Source: Carboxylicivirga sp. M1479
GTDB lineage: Bacteria; Bacteroidota; Bacteroidia; Bacteroidales; Marinilabiliaceae
Assembly: GCF_007097485.1 (NCBI RefSeq)
Contig: NZ_VKDE01000001.1
Coordinates: 126,925 to 190,924 of the forward strand
DNA length: 64,000 nt
Direction of reading: 5' to 3'
Shown: positions 41,847-51,374 of the stretch, in pieces
Position numbering within the stretch: the stretch's first letter is position 1
Layout of the letters: every line of letters starts with the position of its first letter
Position numbers and translations under genes: made by a program
Notes under the pieces: model-generated
Seen by the model: the letters and a program-made list of their open reading frames with translations, nothing else
What the model was told of the DNA's origin: nothing
Databases searched by the model: none

Positions 41847-42869
41847 TTACTGGTCGTTCATATCCAATAAATCCAATACTTCAGACCAACGCGGTGTTAG
41901 AATTATTTCGGTTCGCCTGTTGCGTTGAAGCGATGCAGTATCCTTGCCATTAACCAAAGGAATGTGTTCACCTCTTCCGGCTGCTGTAATACGTGATGGA
42001 GGTAACTTGCTGTTGCTAATAAGTATTCTTACCACCGATGTGGCACGTTTAACACTTAAGTCCCAGTTGTCTTGAAGCTCAGCTTTTCCGCGGTAAGGTA
42101 TGTTATCGGTATGTCCTTCAACCACAATGTTAATGTCGTTGTTGTTTTCAAGTACACGGCCAATCTTTTTTAAGGCTCTTTGTCCCTCTTCGTTAACATC
42201 GTAGCGGCCCGATGGGAACAGTAGTTTTTCTTCCAAAGAAACGTACACTTTGCCATTTTTCATATACACTTGCAGCTCATCACTTGAGAAGCCCGTTAAG
42301 GCATTGCTGATGGAGCTTTTTAGGGCATGCATGGCATCATCCTTTTTGTTGAGCAATGCTTCTAACTCAGCCAAGCGCTGATTTTTTTCACTTAACTCAT
42401 TCTGTGCCGTTTCTAACTCCTGCTGTGCTTCTCTCAGGTTTCTTTTTTTGTCAATAAGAGCTTGTTCTGCATTCATTAAATCATCTTCTCGTTTTTGCAG
42501 GTCTTCTTGCAGTTGTTGTAAGAACGATAATAGCTTTTTATTGTCAACATCTTTAGTAGAAGTCGCTTTAAGACCGCCTAATACATCTGCATAGTTGGCG
42601 TTTAAGTCATCGTAGCGTCTTTGTAAACGTCTGTTTTGTCGACCCAATCGTGCTGTATCACGAGCGAGTAGCTCAACTTTATTCTTGTAACGGTTAAGAT
42701 CTGATTCTAACTCTCTATTCTGAACTTTTAAAGCGTCATTTTCTTGGGTAGCTTCCTCTGCTTCGTCGCTTAATAATTCATTTTCATCTTTTATTTCATC
42801 AAATTGCTTTAATGGCACACACGCTGATGCGAGTAGTAAAATCAAAATTATATTCAAGAAATATTTCAT
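41847..42869 (-). CDS. OmpA-family lipoprotein with coiled coil
   Basis: 340 residues from the ATG at 42869 (MKYFLNIILILLLASAC, lipobox LASAC). An in-frame ATG at 42890 falls in the conserved leader element and gives a poor signal sequence. A long coiled coil (about 25-185) precedes an OmpA domain at about 215-325 with VVEGHTDNIPYRGKAELQDNWDLSVKRATSVVRIL, the peptidoglycan-binding NxDLSxxRA pattern. It anchors the outer membrane to peptidoglycan. Its 3' end lies next to the MITE-split element. Confidence 0.9.
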   Translation of the reverse strand: MKYFLNIILILLLASACVPLKQFDEIKDENELLSDEAEEATQENDALKVQNRELESDLNRYKNKVELLARDTARLGRQNRRLQRRYDDLNANYADVLGGLKATSTKDVDNKKLLSFLQQLQEDLQKREDDLMNAEQALIDKKRNLREAQQELETAQNELSEKNQRLAELEALLNKKDDAMHALKSSISNALTGFSSDELQVYMKNGKVYVSLEEKLLFPSGRYDVNEEGQRALKKIGRVLENNNDINIVVEGHTDNIPYRGKAELQDNWDLSVKRATSVVRILISNSKLPPSRITAAGRGEHIPLVNGKDTASLQRNRRTEIILTPRWSEVLDLLDMNDQ

Positions 42870-42889
42870 ATGGTTATAATTTGCTTTCA

Positions 42890-42971
42890 TTTGTCATATG
42901 GAACTCTCAAGTAAATTTTATCATCCTCCTGTATGAAAATTTGGAGAATCAAATTTACATGGTCGTTTCAT
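42890..42971 (-). ncRNA. Conserved leader element, copy 4
   Basis: Minus strand: ATGAAACGACCATGTAAATTT ... AAAATTTACTTGAGAGTTCCATATGAC. Pairings: ATGaAAC with GTTcCAT, GTAAATTT with AAATTTAC, and an inner ATTCTCC with GGAGGAT (one G-U). The apical loop holds TCATACAGGAG, like CACACAGGAG of copy 2. It ends just before the OmpA start. Confidence 0.6.
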
Positions 42972-43133
42972 GTTTAATATGGTTGTTTACATCATCAAAG
43001 ATGACAAAAAAAAACTGAATCTTCGAAAATAGTGCTTGTGATCTCCAATAGGCATGAGCTTGCTTTTTGCTAAAATTCTTATTCACATCCAATGTAAATT
43101 AGCCGAACAGCACGCACATAATACCATTCTTAT

Positions 43134-43141
43134 TATCTTTG
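43134..43141 (+). promoter_or_regulatory. Candidate -7 box TATCTTTG for dxs
   Basis: TAnnTTTG match. A start near 43148 would give a ~140-nt leader containing the conserved element at 43198-43267. Confidence 0.5.
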
Positions 43142-43197
43142 CGAGGTTAAAATCACATTGGAACACACAAGTTTAATCAGCTCACAGAGTTAAGAGT

Positions 43198-43267
43198 ATG
43201 AAACGAGCCATGAGAATGCTCTGAACACACAGGAGTTTGACAAAAATGGCGAGTTCCATGTGGTAAA
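43198..43267 (+). ncRNA. Conserved leader element, copy 2 (dxs 5' UTR)
   Basis: ATGaAAC (43198-43204) with GTTcCAT (43253-43259), a GA/GA step (43205-43206 with 43251-43252), GCCAT (43207-43211) with ATGGC (43246-43250), then a weaker inner hairpin and ACACACAGGAG. Same scheme as copy 1; the sequence in the stems differs but remains complementary. Confidence 0.6.
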
Positions 43268-43287
43268 TTAAAACAAATTATAGACAC

Positions 43288-45189
43288 ATGAAAGAAGGCT
43301 CAAGCCGCTTGTTGGATACGATTAATTCGCCGCACGACCTAAAGCAGGTAGGCGAAGAAAACCTACCACAAGTATGTGACGAATTAAGGGATTTTATTAT
43401 TGATGCACTGTCTTGCAATCCGGGGCATTTTGGAGCAAGTTTAGGTGTTGTTGAGTTGTCGGTGGCTCTGCAATATGTTTTTAACACCCCCGATGATAAA
43501 ATAATTTGGGATGTGGGACATCAGGCTTATGGCCATAAAATACTCACTGGTCGTCGTGATGTGTTTCATACCAACCGTAAATTTAAAGGGATAAGTGGAT
43601 TTCCTAATATTTTTGAAAGTGAGTACGATGCCTTTGGTGTTGGTCATTCTTCTACCTCTATTTCGGCTGGTTTAGGTATGGCACAAGCTGCTGCCATGGA
43701 TAATGATCCTGATAAGCATGTTGTGGCGGTTATCGGAGATGGATCAATGACGGCGGGTATGGCTTTCGAAGGTCTCAATAACATGTCAACTCTCAAAGCA
43801 AATATGTTGGTTATCTTGAATGATAACAATATGGCGATTGACCCTGCTGTAGGAGGGTTTAGCGAGTATTTGGTTGATATTGCTACCTCGCAAACCTATA
43901 ATAAAATACGTTCCGAAGCTTTCAATCTATTGGAGAAGATGAAGCTGACTGGTCCTCGCTCCAAAGAGATGATCACCAAGCTGAATAATTCTCTCAAGAA
44001 CTTGTTAACGAAGCAAACCAACATTTTTGAGGGACTAAATATTCGTTATTTCGGACCTGTTGACGGACATGATGTGGATCACTTAAGAAAGGTGTTAAGT
44101 GATTTGAAAGATATACCAGGACCCAAGGTTCTGCATGTTATTACCAAAAAAGGCAAGGGTTTTAAACTGGCCGAAGAAAATCAGACGGCATGGCATGCTG
44201 TGGGGGATAAATTTGACAAGATAACTGGGCAAAGCCTAGTCAATAAATCGAGTGTTCCTAAGCCTCCCAAGTTTCAGGATGTCTTTGGAAACACCATTGT
44301 TGAGCTAGCCGAACAAAATGAAAAAATTGTTGGTGTTACGCCAGCTATGCCATCGGGTTGTAGCCTAAATATAATGATGGAAAAGATGCCTGATCGTGCT
44401 TTTGATGTGGGTATTGCTGAGCAACACGCCGTTACCTTTTCTGCCGGTATGGCCATTGAGGGGTATGTGCCTTTCTGTAATATTTACTCATCGTTTATGC
44501 AAAGGGCCTATGATCAGGTTATACACGATGTGGCTTTGCAAAATTTGAACGTTGTCTTTTGTTTAGATAGAGGTGGTTTAGTAGGAGCCGATGGAGCAAC
44601 ACACCATGGAGCCTACGACTTATCCTATATGCGTGGTATTCCCAACATGGTAGTTTCGTCGCCAATGGACGAAGAGGAAATGCGTAACCTGATGTATACT
44701 GCTCAATTACCCAATAAAGGCCCCTTTACTATTCGTTATCCACGAGGCAATGGTTCTTTAATTGATTGGCAGCGACCAATGCAGGAAATTGAAGTTGGAA
44801 CAGGACGATGTTTAAAAGAAGGTAATGATCTGGCAGTAATCACAATTGGGCCAATCGGTATAAAAGCAGGACAGGTAATTAATAAGCTTGAAAAAGATGG
44901 TGCGTCCATCGCTCATTACGACTTACGCTTTGTAAAGCCTTTGGATAATAATTTATTGCACGACGTATTTAAAAAGCATAGCAAAGTAATTACCATAGAA
45001 GATGGAACCATAATTGGTGGTATGGGAAGTGCGGTAATTGAGTTTATGGCCGATAATGAGTACACAGCAAAAGTAAAACGTTTGGGCATACCCGATGAAT
45101 ACATTGAGCATGGAACGCAGACCGAATTGTATGGTGTATGCGGTTTTGATAAAGAAGGTATCGAAAAAGCATTGCGAGGCTTGTTGTAA
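43288..45189 (+). CDS. dxs: 1-deoxy-D-xylulose-5-phosphate synthase
   Basis: 633 residues, normal for DXS. Motifs: [15 protein letters not shown] (substrate site), the TPP/Mg motif [16 protein letters not shown] ... [13 protein letters not shown], the central [12 protein letters not shown], then [15 protein letters not shown] (catalytic Glu) and the C-terminal transketolase-like domain. It makes DXP from pyruvate and glyceraldehyde-3-phosphate, the first step of the MEP isoprenoid path, and also feeds thiamine and pyridoxal synthesis. Its ~140-nt leader holds a conserved structured element, and it ends in a terminator, so it is a single-gene unit. Confidence 0.96.
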   Translation: MKEGSSRLLDTINSPHDLKQVGEENLPQVCDELRDFIIDALSCNPGHFGASLGVVELSVALQYVFNTPDDKIIWDVGHQAYGHKILTGRRDVFHTNRKFKGISGFPNIFESEYDAFGVGHSSTSISAGLGMAQAAAMDNDPDKHVVAVIGDGSMTAGMAFEGLNNMSTLKANMLVILNDNNMAIDPAVGGFSEYLVDIATSQTYNKIRSEAFNLLEKMKLTGPRSKEMITKLNNSLKNLLTKQTNIFEGLNIRYFGPVDGHDVDHLRKVLSDLKDIPGPKVLHVITKKGKGFKLAEENQTAWHAVGDKFDKITGQSLVNKSSVPKPPKFQDVFGNTIVELAEQNEKIVGVTPAMPSGCSLNIMMEKMPDRAFDVGIAEQHAVTFSAGMAIEGYVPFCNIYSSFMQRAYDQVIHDVALQNLNVVFCLDRGGLVGADGATHHGAYDLSYMRGIPNMVVSSPMDEEEMRNLMYTAQLPNKGPFTIRYPRGNGSLIDWQRPMQEIEVGTGRCLKEGNDLAVITIGPIGIKAGQVINKLEKDGASIAHYDLRFVKPLDNNLLHDVFKKHSKVITIEDGTIIGGMGSAVIEFMADNEYTAKVKRLGIPDEYIEHGTQTELYGVCGFDKEGIEKALRGLL

Positions 45190-45230
45190 GGCACACTGAG
45201 TAAACAAAACTTTTGTAACAAAATAATTTC

Positions 45231-45268
45231 ACCCATCACGTATTGAAGCTTGATGGGTTTTCTTTTTT
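45231..45268 (+). terminator. Terminator after dxs
   Basis: ACCCATCA / TGATGGGT stem with a 12-base loop, then TTTCTTTTTT. Confidence 0.8.
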
Positions 45269-45363
45269 GTGCTTATGGGTTGAAACAGCCCTATAGTGGG
45301 GCAAAAGCGACAAAAAGTAGGGTTTTTACTAATTTTTTAACTATTATTTAGACTTCTAGAGTT

Positions 45364-45371
45364 TACCTTTG
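45364..45371 (+). promoter_or_regulatory. Candidate -7 box TACCTTTG
   Basis: TAnnTTTG match 65 bases before the hybrid kinase ATG. Confidence 0.45.
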
Positions 45372-45435
45372 CGCGCGTTTCCGGCATAGTACTTATACAT
45401 ATCCTAGCACTATATGCTTAAAAGTTAAGTTTACT

Positions 45436-48195
45436 ATGACAATTGATAAACCAACAATATTAGTTTATGACGACGCTAAGGCGGAGTTACAGCTTATAAA
45501 AACCATTATAATAGAGGCTGGCTATATACCTCTTTTGGCAAGCACCGAAAAGGAGTTTAATCGATATTTGTACGATTATAAAATTAGTCTGATTGTTCTT
45601 GATGTAGTGTTGGATAAAGGCAGTGGATTTGAAGTTTGTAATAAGCTCAAACGTAATATCCATACTAAATCTATACCTGTTATTTTTCTAACATCAATTA
45701 ATAACGATCATGATATTGCTCTTGGGTTACAGTTAGGAGCTGAGGACTTTATCAATAAACCTCTAAATCGCGAGATATTTGCGTTACGTATCAAATCTAT
45801 TATAAACAGGTATAAGAAAGTAGAAGAGCATAATGCTTTGTTTAAGCAAATGAACAGTTGTGCTTGTGTATTGGAGCCTTTATATGATCATAGCGGTAAG
45901 CTGATGAATGCGCTTGTTACAGATGCTAACCCGGCCTTTTTAAACGATGCTAATCTGGAGTATGAAGATGCTGTTGGAACGGGTTTAACTGAATTAGATT
46001 ACCTTAATGGTATTTTAACAATTGATGAGTTGAATCAATTATTGGTTGATACCAAACCCTTAAATGCCGAGCGCTATAATGCTAAATTTAAAAGGTGGTT
46101 TCGTTTAAAGAGCTATCTGATTTCGTATAGCAAAATTGTTATTATCCTTGCCGATGTCACGGATGATAAGCGCTATGAATTAGAACAAACACTAATTAGT
46201 TCTATTTCAAAAAGCCTTCTCTCGAACAAAGGTTTTGAAGCGAATATAAAAAATGCGCTTGAGTTACTTGGTAATTATTTAGATGTTAGTCGTGTTTATA
46301 TATACGAAAGCATCTCCTCTGGACAGTTTTTTAATAATACTTACGAATGGTGTGCACCCGATGCAGAGCCATACAAAGATTATCTGCAGCATGTTGATTT
46401 TGATATAATTCCATCGTGGAAGACTTTAATACAACAGCATGACGAAATTGTTTCTTCGGATATTAGTGAACTACCCAATGATATTTCTTCCCTGTTTGAA
46501 CCGCAGGGAGTAAAGGCTATTTATGCCAGTTCGCTTGTTGCCAATGATGAGCATTTGGGGTATATAGGGGTTAACTATAGTGGAGATGATCATCACTGGA
46601 CGAGTTATACCTTGAACTTAATTCGTACAGTGGCAAATATTATTTCAACTGCTTTGCAGCGAGAGAAGGTTAATTGGCAATTAGCTGATTCAAAGAGGGA
46701 GTTAGACGTTATCTTTGAAAATACCCCTATAACGCAGTTTCTAGTCGATAATCAGTTGAAGGTACTTAAGGTAAATCATTCACAAGTATTTGATTATAAA
46801 ATAGATATTCAGGTGGGTGAATCCTTGCAAATAGGACAGCTTATTTCTTGCGTTAATCAGGACAAGCTTGTACCGTGTGGACATGCAAAATATTGCTCGC
46901 AATGTATCTTACGTAATACTATTTTAAAGACTCAACAAACAGGAGAAGGACAAAATCAGGTAGAGGGTTTTATGCGGGTGAAAGCGCAGCAAGAAAATGT
47001 ACATGTTTACGTTTTAATATCCACAGTGTTTATTGAAAACAGGCATGGGAAGCAAATTCTGGTTAGCATTAATGATATATCAAAACGGAAGAAAGCCGAA
47101 GATTCTGTAAAAAGTAATGAGAAACGATTAAAGCAAATATTTACAGTTGCTCAGGTTGGGATTTGCTTGGCCAAGCAAGGTGATTTTATGTTTGTGAATA
47201 AATATTTTGCTGAGCTATTGGGCTATGATGACAAAGAAATTATGACAATTGGGGTGTCAGGGATTTTGGATCAATCAAATAGTCTCCTACTTCTTAGAGA
47301 AAGCGGTCTTCAGCAGATTGAGATACAGGGTTATGCCAGGTTGGAAATCACTTTGGTGAAGAAGGATGGAGGCTTAGTTTATGTCATGCTCATGTCGACA
47401 TATTACAATAGCGTTGATGAATCAGATGGTATTATTTCAGTGATTACGGATATTACTAATAAAAAACTGGCGCATGAGTCCTTATTGAAAAATCAAAAGA
47501 GCTTGCGTAAGGCTAACAAGGATAAAGATACTTTCATTTCGATATTAGGGCATGACTTAAACAATGCCATTGGGGGTAGTGTGCAAATTGTTAATCTGTT
47601 AAGTCAAATTGATTGCAGCGAAAGTCAACGAGTAATGTTTACAAAGCAGGTTTTTGACAATGCCCTTTCAGCTCACGGCTTGCTCACCAATTTGGTTATT
47701 TGGGGTAAAAGCTCATCAGGTAAAATTCGTTTTAACCCCGAGTTGGTTTTAGTGAGTGAATTATTCGATAGTACAAATAAGCTTTACAAAATACAACTTG
47801 AGCAAAAGCGTTTACTATTTTCTTATAAAGGCCTAGATCAAAGCACTGTGTGGGCCGATCGGTTTATGATAGATGCCGTGATTCGTAATTTGGTGAATAA
47901 CGCCATTAAGTATACACCCGAAGGTGGAGAAATAGTAATGGACTTAACTCAGCAACAAGATAATACCCTAATTAGCGTGTGTGATACAGGCATTGGGATT
48001 AAACCCGAAAAAGCCAGTCAGCTTTTTACTGATGCTTACATGCAATCGGAAATGGGAACGGAGGGAGAACAAGGTACAGGAATTGGTTTAAAGATTATTA
48101 AAGGCTTTGTTGATGTGCATAAAGGTCAGATACACATGAATTCAGAGCCAGGAAAAGGAACATGTGTTTCTATTTCATTCCCAGACCAACCTTAA
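45436..48195 (+). CDS. Multidomain histidine kinase with N-terminal receiver, GAF and PAS domains
   Basis: 919 residues, soluble (no membrane helix). Order: receiver (about 1-125; phospho-Asp in LIVLDVVLDKGSG, Lys in FINKPL), a PAS-like segment (about 135-250), GAF (about 255-415, DVSRVYIYE), a PAS-like domain with Cys-rich loop CGHAKYCSQC (about 430-545), PAS (about 560-690), HisKA with FISILGHDLNNAIGG, and HATPase_c (VNNAIKYTPEGGEI, CDTGIGI, GTGIGLKI). The CGHAKYCSQC pattern could bind metal or a cofactor. A receiver-first kinase suggests it sits inside a phosphorelay. The input signal is unknown. Confidence 0.9.
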   Translation: MTIDKPTILVYDDAKAELQLIKTIIIEAGYIPLLASTEKEFNRYLYDYKISLIVLDVVLDKGSGFEVCNKLKRNIHTKSIPVIFLTSINNDHDIALGLQLGAEDFINKPLNREIFALRIKSIINRYKKVEEHNALFKQMNSCACVLEPLYDHSGKLMNALVTDANPAFLNDANLEYEDAVGTGLTELDYLNGILTIDELNQLLVDTKPLNAERYNAKFKRWFRLKSYLISYSKIVIILADVTDDKRYELEQTLISSISKSLLSNKGFEANIKNALELLGNYLDVSRVYIYESISSGQFFNNTYEWCAPDAEPYKDYLQHVDFDIIPSWKTLIQQHDEIVSSDISELPNDISSLFEPQGVKAIYASSLVANDEHLGYIGVNYSGDDHHWTSYTLNLIRTVANIISTALQREKVNWQLADSKRELDVIFENTPITQFLVDNQLKVLKVNHSQVFDYKIDIQVGESLQIGQLISCVNQDKLVPCGHAKYCSQCILRNTILKTQQTGEGQNQVEGFMRVKAQQENVHVYVLISTVFIENRHGKQILVSINDISKRKKAEDSVKSNEKRLKQIFTVAQVGICLAKQGDFMFVNKYFAELLGYDDKEIMTIGVSGILDQSNSLLLLRESGLQQIEIQGYARLEITLVKKDGGLVYVMLMSTYYNSVDESDGIISVITDITNKKLAHESLLKNQKSLRKANKDKDTFISILGHDLNNAIGGSVQIVNLLSQIDCSESQRVMFTKQVFDNALSAHGLLTNLVIWGKSSSGKIRFNPELVLVSELFDSTNKLYKIQLEQKRLLFSYKGLDQSTVWADRFMIDAVIRNLVNNAIKYTPEGGEIVMDLTQQQDNTLISVCDTGIGIKPEKASQLFTDAYMQSEMGTEGEQGTGIGLKIIKGFVDVHKGQIHMNSEPGKGTCVSISFPDQP

Positions 48196-48388
48196 TCATA
48201 TCATTTAATTGGAGAAAGCAGGAATAATTATACTCTTTATACGAAAAGGATAATTTAATTAATGGATGAATAGATATTAAAATATTGACACGAAATTACT
48301 GCACTTTAAAAGCAACCTTACTTCTTTAGCGCCGTATTGTTAGTGTTATATTTAATTGGGGGATCTACACACAAAATTATCCGAATTT

Positions 48389-50137
48389 ATGAAAAGATTG
48401 AATGTGTTGGCAATCACGCTACTGACCATGGTGTGTGCTGCTACAAGTCAAAACCAACCAGAGCACAAAGCAAAAATGTACCGCAATAGCGAGGGGCAGT
48501 TGTATGCCAATAAAAACCAACCCATGTATTTGTTTCTATCCAACGATAAAGCAGGCAATGGGTCAAGCGAAGCTTTAGATGAGGGTGGTGCGAAAGCCTT
48601 TTATTTTGATACCGAAGGAAAAAATACCATTCGTACTCCATCGAAAGTTGACCCCAATACCAAGCAGTTAGTATTACCTGTGCAAGATGTTGTTTTCGAT
48701 GTATTTGCCGATGGTTTAGCACCAAGTTCTCAAGCTATTTTTAAAGAATCAACACCCTACCAAAAAGAGGGTAGAACCTATTACAATGGGCAAGTGCTTG
48801 TTGAGTTGAAGTCGAAGGATAAAACATCGGGCGTTGACAAGTTATTTTATAGCATTAACGGCGAAGATTATATGGTTTATAACAATGCTGTTGGTAACCA
48901 TCAAGAGGGCGATTATACGCTTACTTTTTATGCCGTTGATAACGTGGGTAATGTTGAAGCTATCAGTGAAAAGCATTATACGGTGGATCAAACCGCTCCA
49001 TCGGTAAGTTGGCGATTGTTGGGCGATGTATCGGGCAAGCGTGTATCAGCCCGTTCGTCAATTGAGTTGCTGGCGGCCGATGCTTTAAGTGGTGTTAAAA
49101 GCATTGAATACCAAATTAATAATGAGGCTCCTCGTTTGTACACTAAACCCATTAGCCTTTCAAACATAGAGGGTGGAAGTTATGAGTTTAAGTTTTGGGC
49201 AAGCGATTTTGTACAAAACCGTTCGGAAGATAACAGTGCAATGGATGGTGGTGCCAGTGTTTTTTCTTTTGTGTTGGACAATGTGGCACCCGAAGTCTAT
49301 TCACAAATATTGCACGATCAGTATGTTGGTAAATACACCTACGTATCTGAGCGTAGCTTATGTCAGTTAGATGCCAAAGATGGCGACATGGTTTTGGATA
49401 AAATCACTTTCGGTAAAAATAAGTTAGAGCTTGATCAAACCTACAACGATCCTTTTTCATTTGAGAATACAAAGGGTTACCAGGTATTATACTACCAATC
49501 GCACGATTTTGTGAATAATAAATCGGAAAAGAAAAAGATTGCCGTTTACATGGATAATGAAAATCCAATGACGGGCATCAGCTACGAGGGCGATCAGTTT
49601 TTTACCCGCGATACCTTATTCATCAACAAAAACACCAGCATTAAATTATTTGCCGAAGACGCTGATGCAGGTGTTAAAGGTACTTTTTATAAGGTGGATG
49701 ACTTAGCATTTAAAGAGGGAAATGAGCTAAAGCTGAATGAGCATGGTCTGCACACCATCCAATTTTACTCAACGGATAATGTGAATAACCAGGAGCAAGC
49801 CTTGAGCTCCGATGTGTATGTGGATAATGTGGGGCCCGAAGTGTATGTTAACTTTAGTATTAAAGCCATAGGTTCCGAAATGATTGATGGGGAAGAGGTA
49901 AAGGTATATCCACCATTTGTGAAGATGTATATTGGCGCTACTGATCGTCATTGTGGTACCGACAAAATTCTTTACAGCGTAAATGGCTCAGCTAAAAAGA
50001 ACTACATCAGTGCGGGGTCGCCAGCCGATAGCGAACTATTTAAAAAAGAGCAGGTTTATGAAGTTAATGTTGAAGCGATAGACAAGCTGAACAATAGCGG
50101 AAATAAAACCATTCGCTTTAAGGTGGCGAAGAAATAG
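48389..50137 (+). CDS. Exported OmpL47-type beta-repeat protein
   Basis: 582 residues from ATG 48389 (MKRLNVLAITLLTMVCAATSQ signal peptide); an upstream ATG at 48356 lacks signal-like sequence. It carries about four or five Ig-like OmpL47 repeats with the recurring SGVDKLFYSINGEDY ... YTLTFYAVDNVGNVE pattern (VKSIEYQIN, VKGTFYKVDD, TDKILYSVNGS), about 90-100 residues each. Such repeats are found on cell-surface or secreted proteins and mediate binding or act as stalks. No catalytic domain or C-terminal sorting domain is seen. A terminator follows. Confidence 0.83.
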   Translation: MKRLNVLAITLLTMVCAATSQNQPEHKAKMYRNSEGQLYANKNQPMYLFLSNDKAGNGSSEALDEGGAKAFYFDTEGKNTIRTPSKVDPNTKQLVLPVQDVVFDVFADGLAPSSQAIFKESTPYQKEGRTYYNGQVLVELKSKDKTSGVDKLFYSINGEDYMVYNNAVGNHQEGDYTLTFYAVDNVGNVEAISEKHYTVDQTAPSVSWRLLGDVSGKRVSARSSIELLAADALSGVKSIEYQINNEAPRLYTKPISLSNIEGGSYEFKFWASDFVQNRSEDNSAMDGGASVFSFVLDNVAPEVYSQILHDQYVGKYTYVSERSLCQLDAKDGDMVLDKITFGKNKLELDQTYNDPFSFENTKGYQVLYYQSHDFVNNKSEKKKIAVYMDNENPMTGISYEGDQFFTRDTLFINKNTSIKLFAEDADAGVKGTFYKVDDLAFKEGNELKLNEHGLHTIQFYSTDNVNNQEQALSSDVYVDNVGPEVYVNFSIKAIGSEMIDGEEVKVYPPFVKMYIGATDRHCGTDKILYSVNGSAKKNYISAGSPADSELFKKEQVYEVNVEAIDKLNNSGNKTIRFKVAKK

Positions 50138-50167
50138 TAATCCGTAGTATTTTATAAATGAATATGA

Positions 50168-50197
50168 CCCGTCAGTTAAAAGCTGGCGGGTTTTTTT
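50168..50197 (+). terminator. Terminator after the OmpL47 gene
   Basis: CCCGtCAG-ttaaaa-GCTGgCGGG stem then TTTTTTT. Confidence 0.85.
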
Positions 50198-50229
50198 ATC
50201 AGCAAAACTAGAATAACTTAGTTTCAACC

Positions 50230-50355
50230 TTCTGACCAAGCGAGCCCAAGACTCTGAACCTACAGGTTCCAATGCTCTGACTAGGCTAGCCCAAAGGCTT
50301 GAACCTATAAGGTCCAATGCTCTGACCTTGTCGAGCCCAAGGCTTGGGCTGGCAT
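50230..50355 (-). repeat. Direct tandem repeat, 45-bp unit
   Basis: On the minus strand the unit runs TTGGGCT(a/c)GCctaGTCAGA, then GcaTTGGAaCCTnTAGGTTC; about 2.5-3 diverged copies. The unit length is a multiple of three, and a 15-residue repeat (LWASLVRALEPVGSE-like) appears in one minus frame, but no start site or upstream signal supports a real gene. Confidence 0.75.
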
Positions 50356-50360
50356 TGAAC

Positions 50361-50400
50361 ACAAAAAAAAGAGCCGATGACTTAAAAAATCACTGGCTCT
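50361..50400 (-). terminator. Terminator after the HU-like gene
   Basis: Minus strand: AGAGCCaGTGAT ... GTCATcGGCTCT stem, then TTTTTTTT. Confidence 0.85.
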
Positions 50401-50425
50401 TATTACAACTAAATATGAGTCAAAC

Positions 50426-51130
50426 CTAACTTCCTGCTACCGTAAAATCAACATTGTATTTAAAAATATACAGTTTCTTATTGCCTTTATAGCGTTTGCG
50501 TACTTCCAGTTGACAAGTGCTACCAGCTTCCAGACTGAGCGGTACTTTTACTTCCAACTTTGAATCGGTATTGTTAAAATATTTATCTGCTTTTACCTCA
50601 TTGCTATTGATTTTAAAGTAAAGGCCTTCATCGTCATTTTCTGTGATTACTTTTAAATCAATGCCCTGTACAACCAAAGTACCATTGGGTGTTAATTGCA
50701 TATTGGCTGTGTCACTAAAGCGATCTTCCACGTTTAATATCAATGGTGACTTTTGACTTGGTTTCACTTTTGTGACATCAATCAACGACGTATCAATCTT
50801 TAAGTTGTCACCTAACTTTACATTAAACTCAATACTGTGACGCTCCGGGTCGAATACATCATCTTCGTTTTCAAAGGCCCCTTTCACTACCGGTGTAATA
50901 GTTACCAGTGGAGTTTCAACTGTCATGCCTTGCAGTAACAAGTCTTTAATGGCATAAGCCTCTTCTTTCAGTACCCGGTCAACTTCTGTATCAAGCAATG
51001 CTAGCCCACGGCCTGTCATGCGGTTAATAAGTCCTTCACGGTAAATAACCTGGCGGTTTTGCACAATGGCGAAACAATCATCTTCTGTTTGTGTCAGATG
51101 ATTTTTAAATAAAGCAAATTCGATTGCCAT
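50426..51130 (-). CDS. HU-like DNA-binding protein with C-terminal Ig-like domain (DUF4469-type)
   Basis: 234 residues. The N-terminal ~115 residues follow the Bacteroidota HU-like pattern: MAIEFALFKNHLTQTEDDCFAIVQ, LINRMTGRGLALLDTEVDRVLKEEAYAIKDLLLQGMTVETPLVTITPVVKGAF and DPERHSIEFNVKLG. The C-terminal half (about 135-234) is a beta sandwich ending YIFKYNVDF, as in DUF4469. HU-like domains bind DNA without strict sequence specificity, so a nucleoid or DNA-architecture role is expected. No partner gene nearby. It ends with its own terminator. Confidence 0.8.
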   Translation of the reverse strand: MAIEFALFKNHLTQTEDDCFAIVQNRQVIYREGLINRMTGRGLALLDTEVDRVLKEEAYAIKDLLLQGMTVETPLVTITPVVKGAFENEDDVFDPERHSIEFNVKLGDNLKIDTSLIDVTKVKPSQKSPLILNVEDRFSDTANMQLTPNGTLVVQGIDLKVITENDDEGLYFKINSNEVKADKYFNNTDSKLEVKVPLSLEAGSTCQLEVRKRYKGNKKLYIFKYNVDFTVAGS

Positions 51131-51324
51131 AATCTATAGATTAAAAGGTTTTTAATTACCACCTGACACTGTTGTGTGGTTACTGTCAGGAGGTTTGATT
51201 AATTCGGAATCGAAATTACGACAATAGTTGATTTGTAAAAGCTATTATTGACGAACAGTTAGTTTTATTTAACTAAATCGATAATATTTGTGATGAATGA
51301 CTTCAGCCCTTAGTTAGCCCTTAA

Positions 51325-51351
51325 ACAAAAAAGCCCACCATGGGTGAGCTT
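51325..51351 (-). terminator. Terminator after the 51375-51842 gene
   Basis: Minus strand: AAGCtCACC-at-GGTGgGCTT stem then TTTTTTG. Confidence 0.8.
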
Positions 51352-51374
51352 ATCATTAGCGGTTTTTATAATTC

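Noticed and set aside
41847-42890. OmpA gene start at 42890
   Set aside because: That ATG is part of the conserved leader element tail and gives a poor signal peptide; the ATG at 42869 starts a clean lipoprotein signal.
50036-50362. 108-residue minus frame covering the 45-bp tandem repeat
   Set aside because: It spans the OmpL47 gene end and a terminator; no promoter or RBS-like signal; the periodic protein follows from the DNA repeat length.
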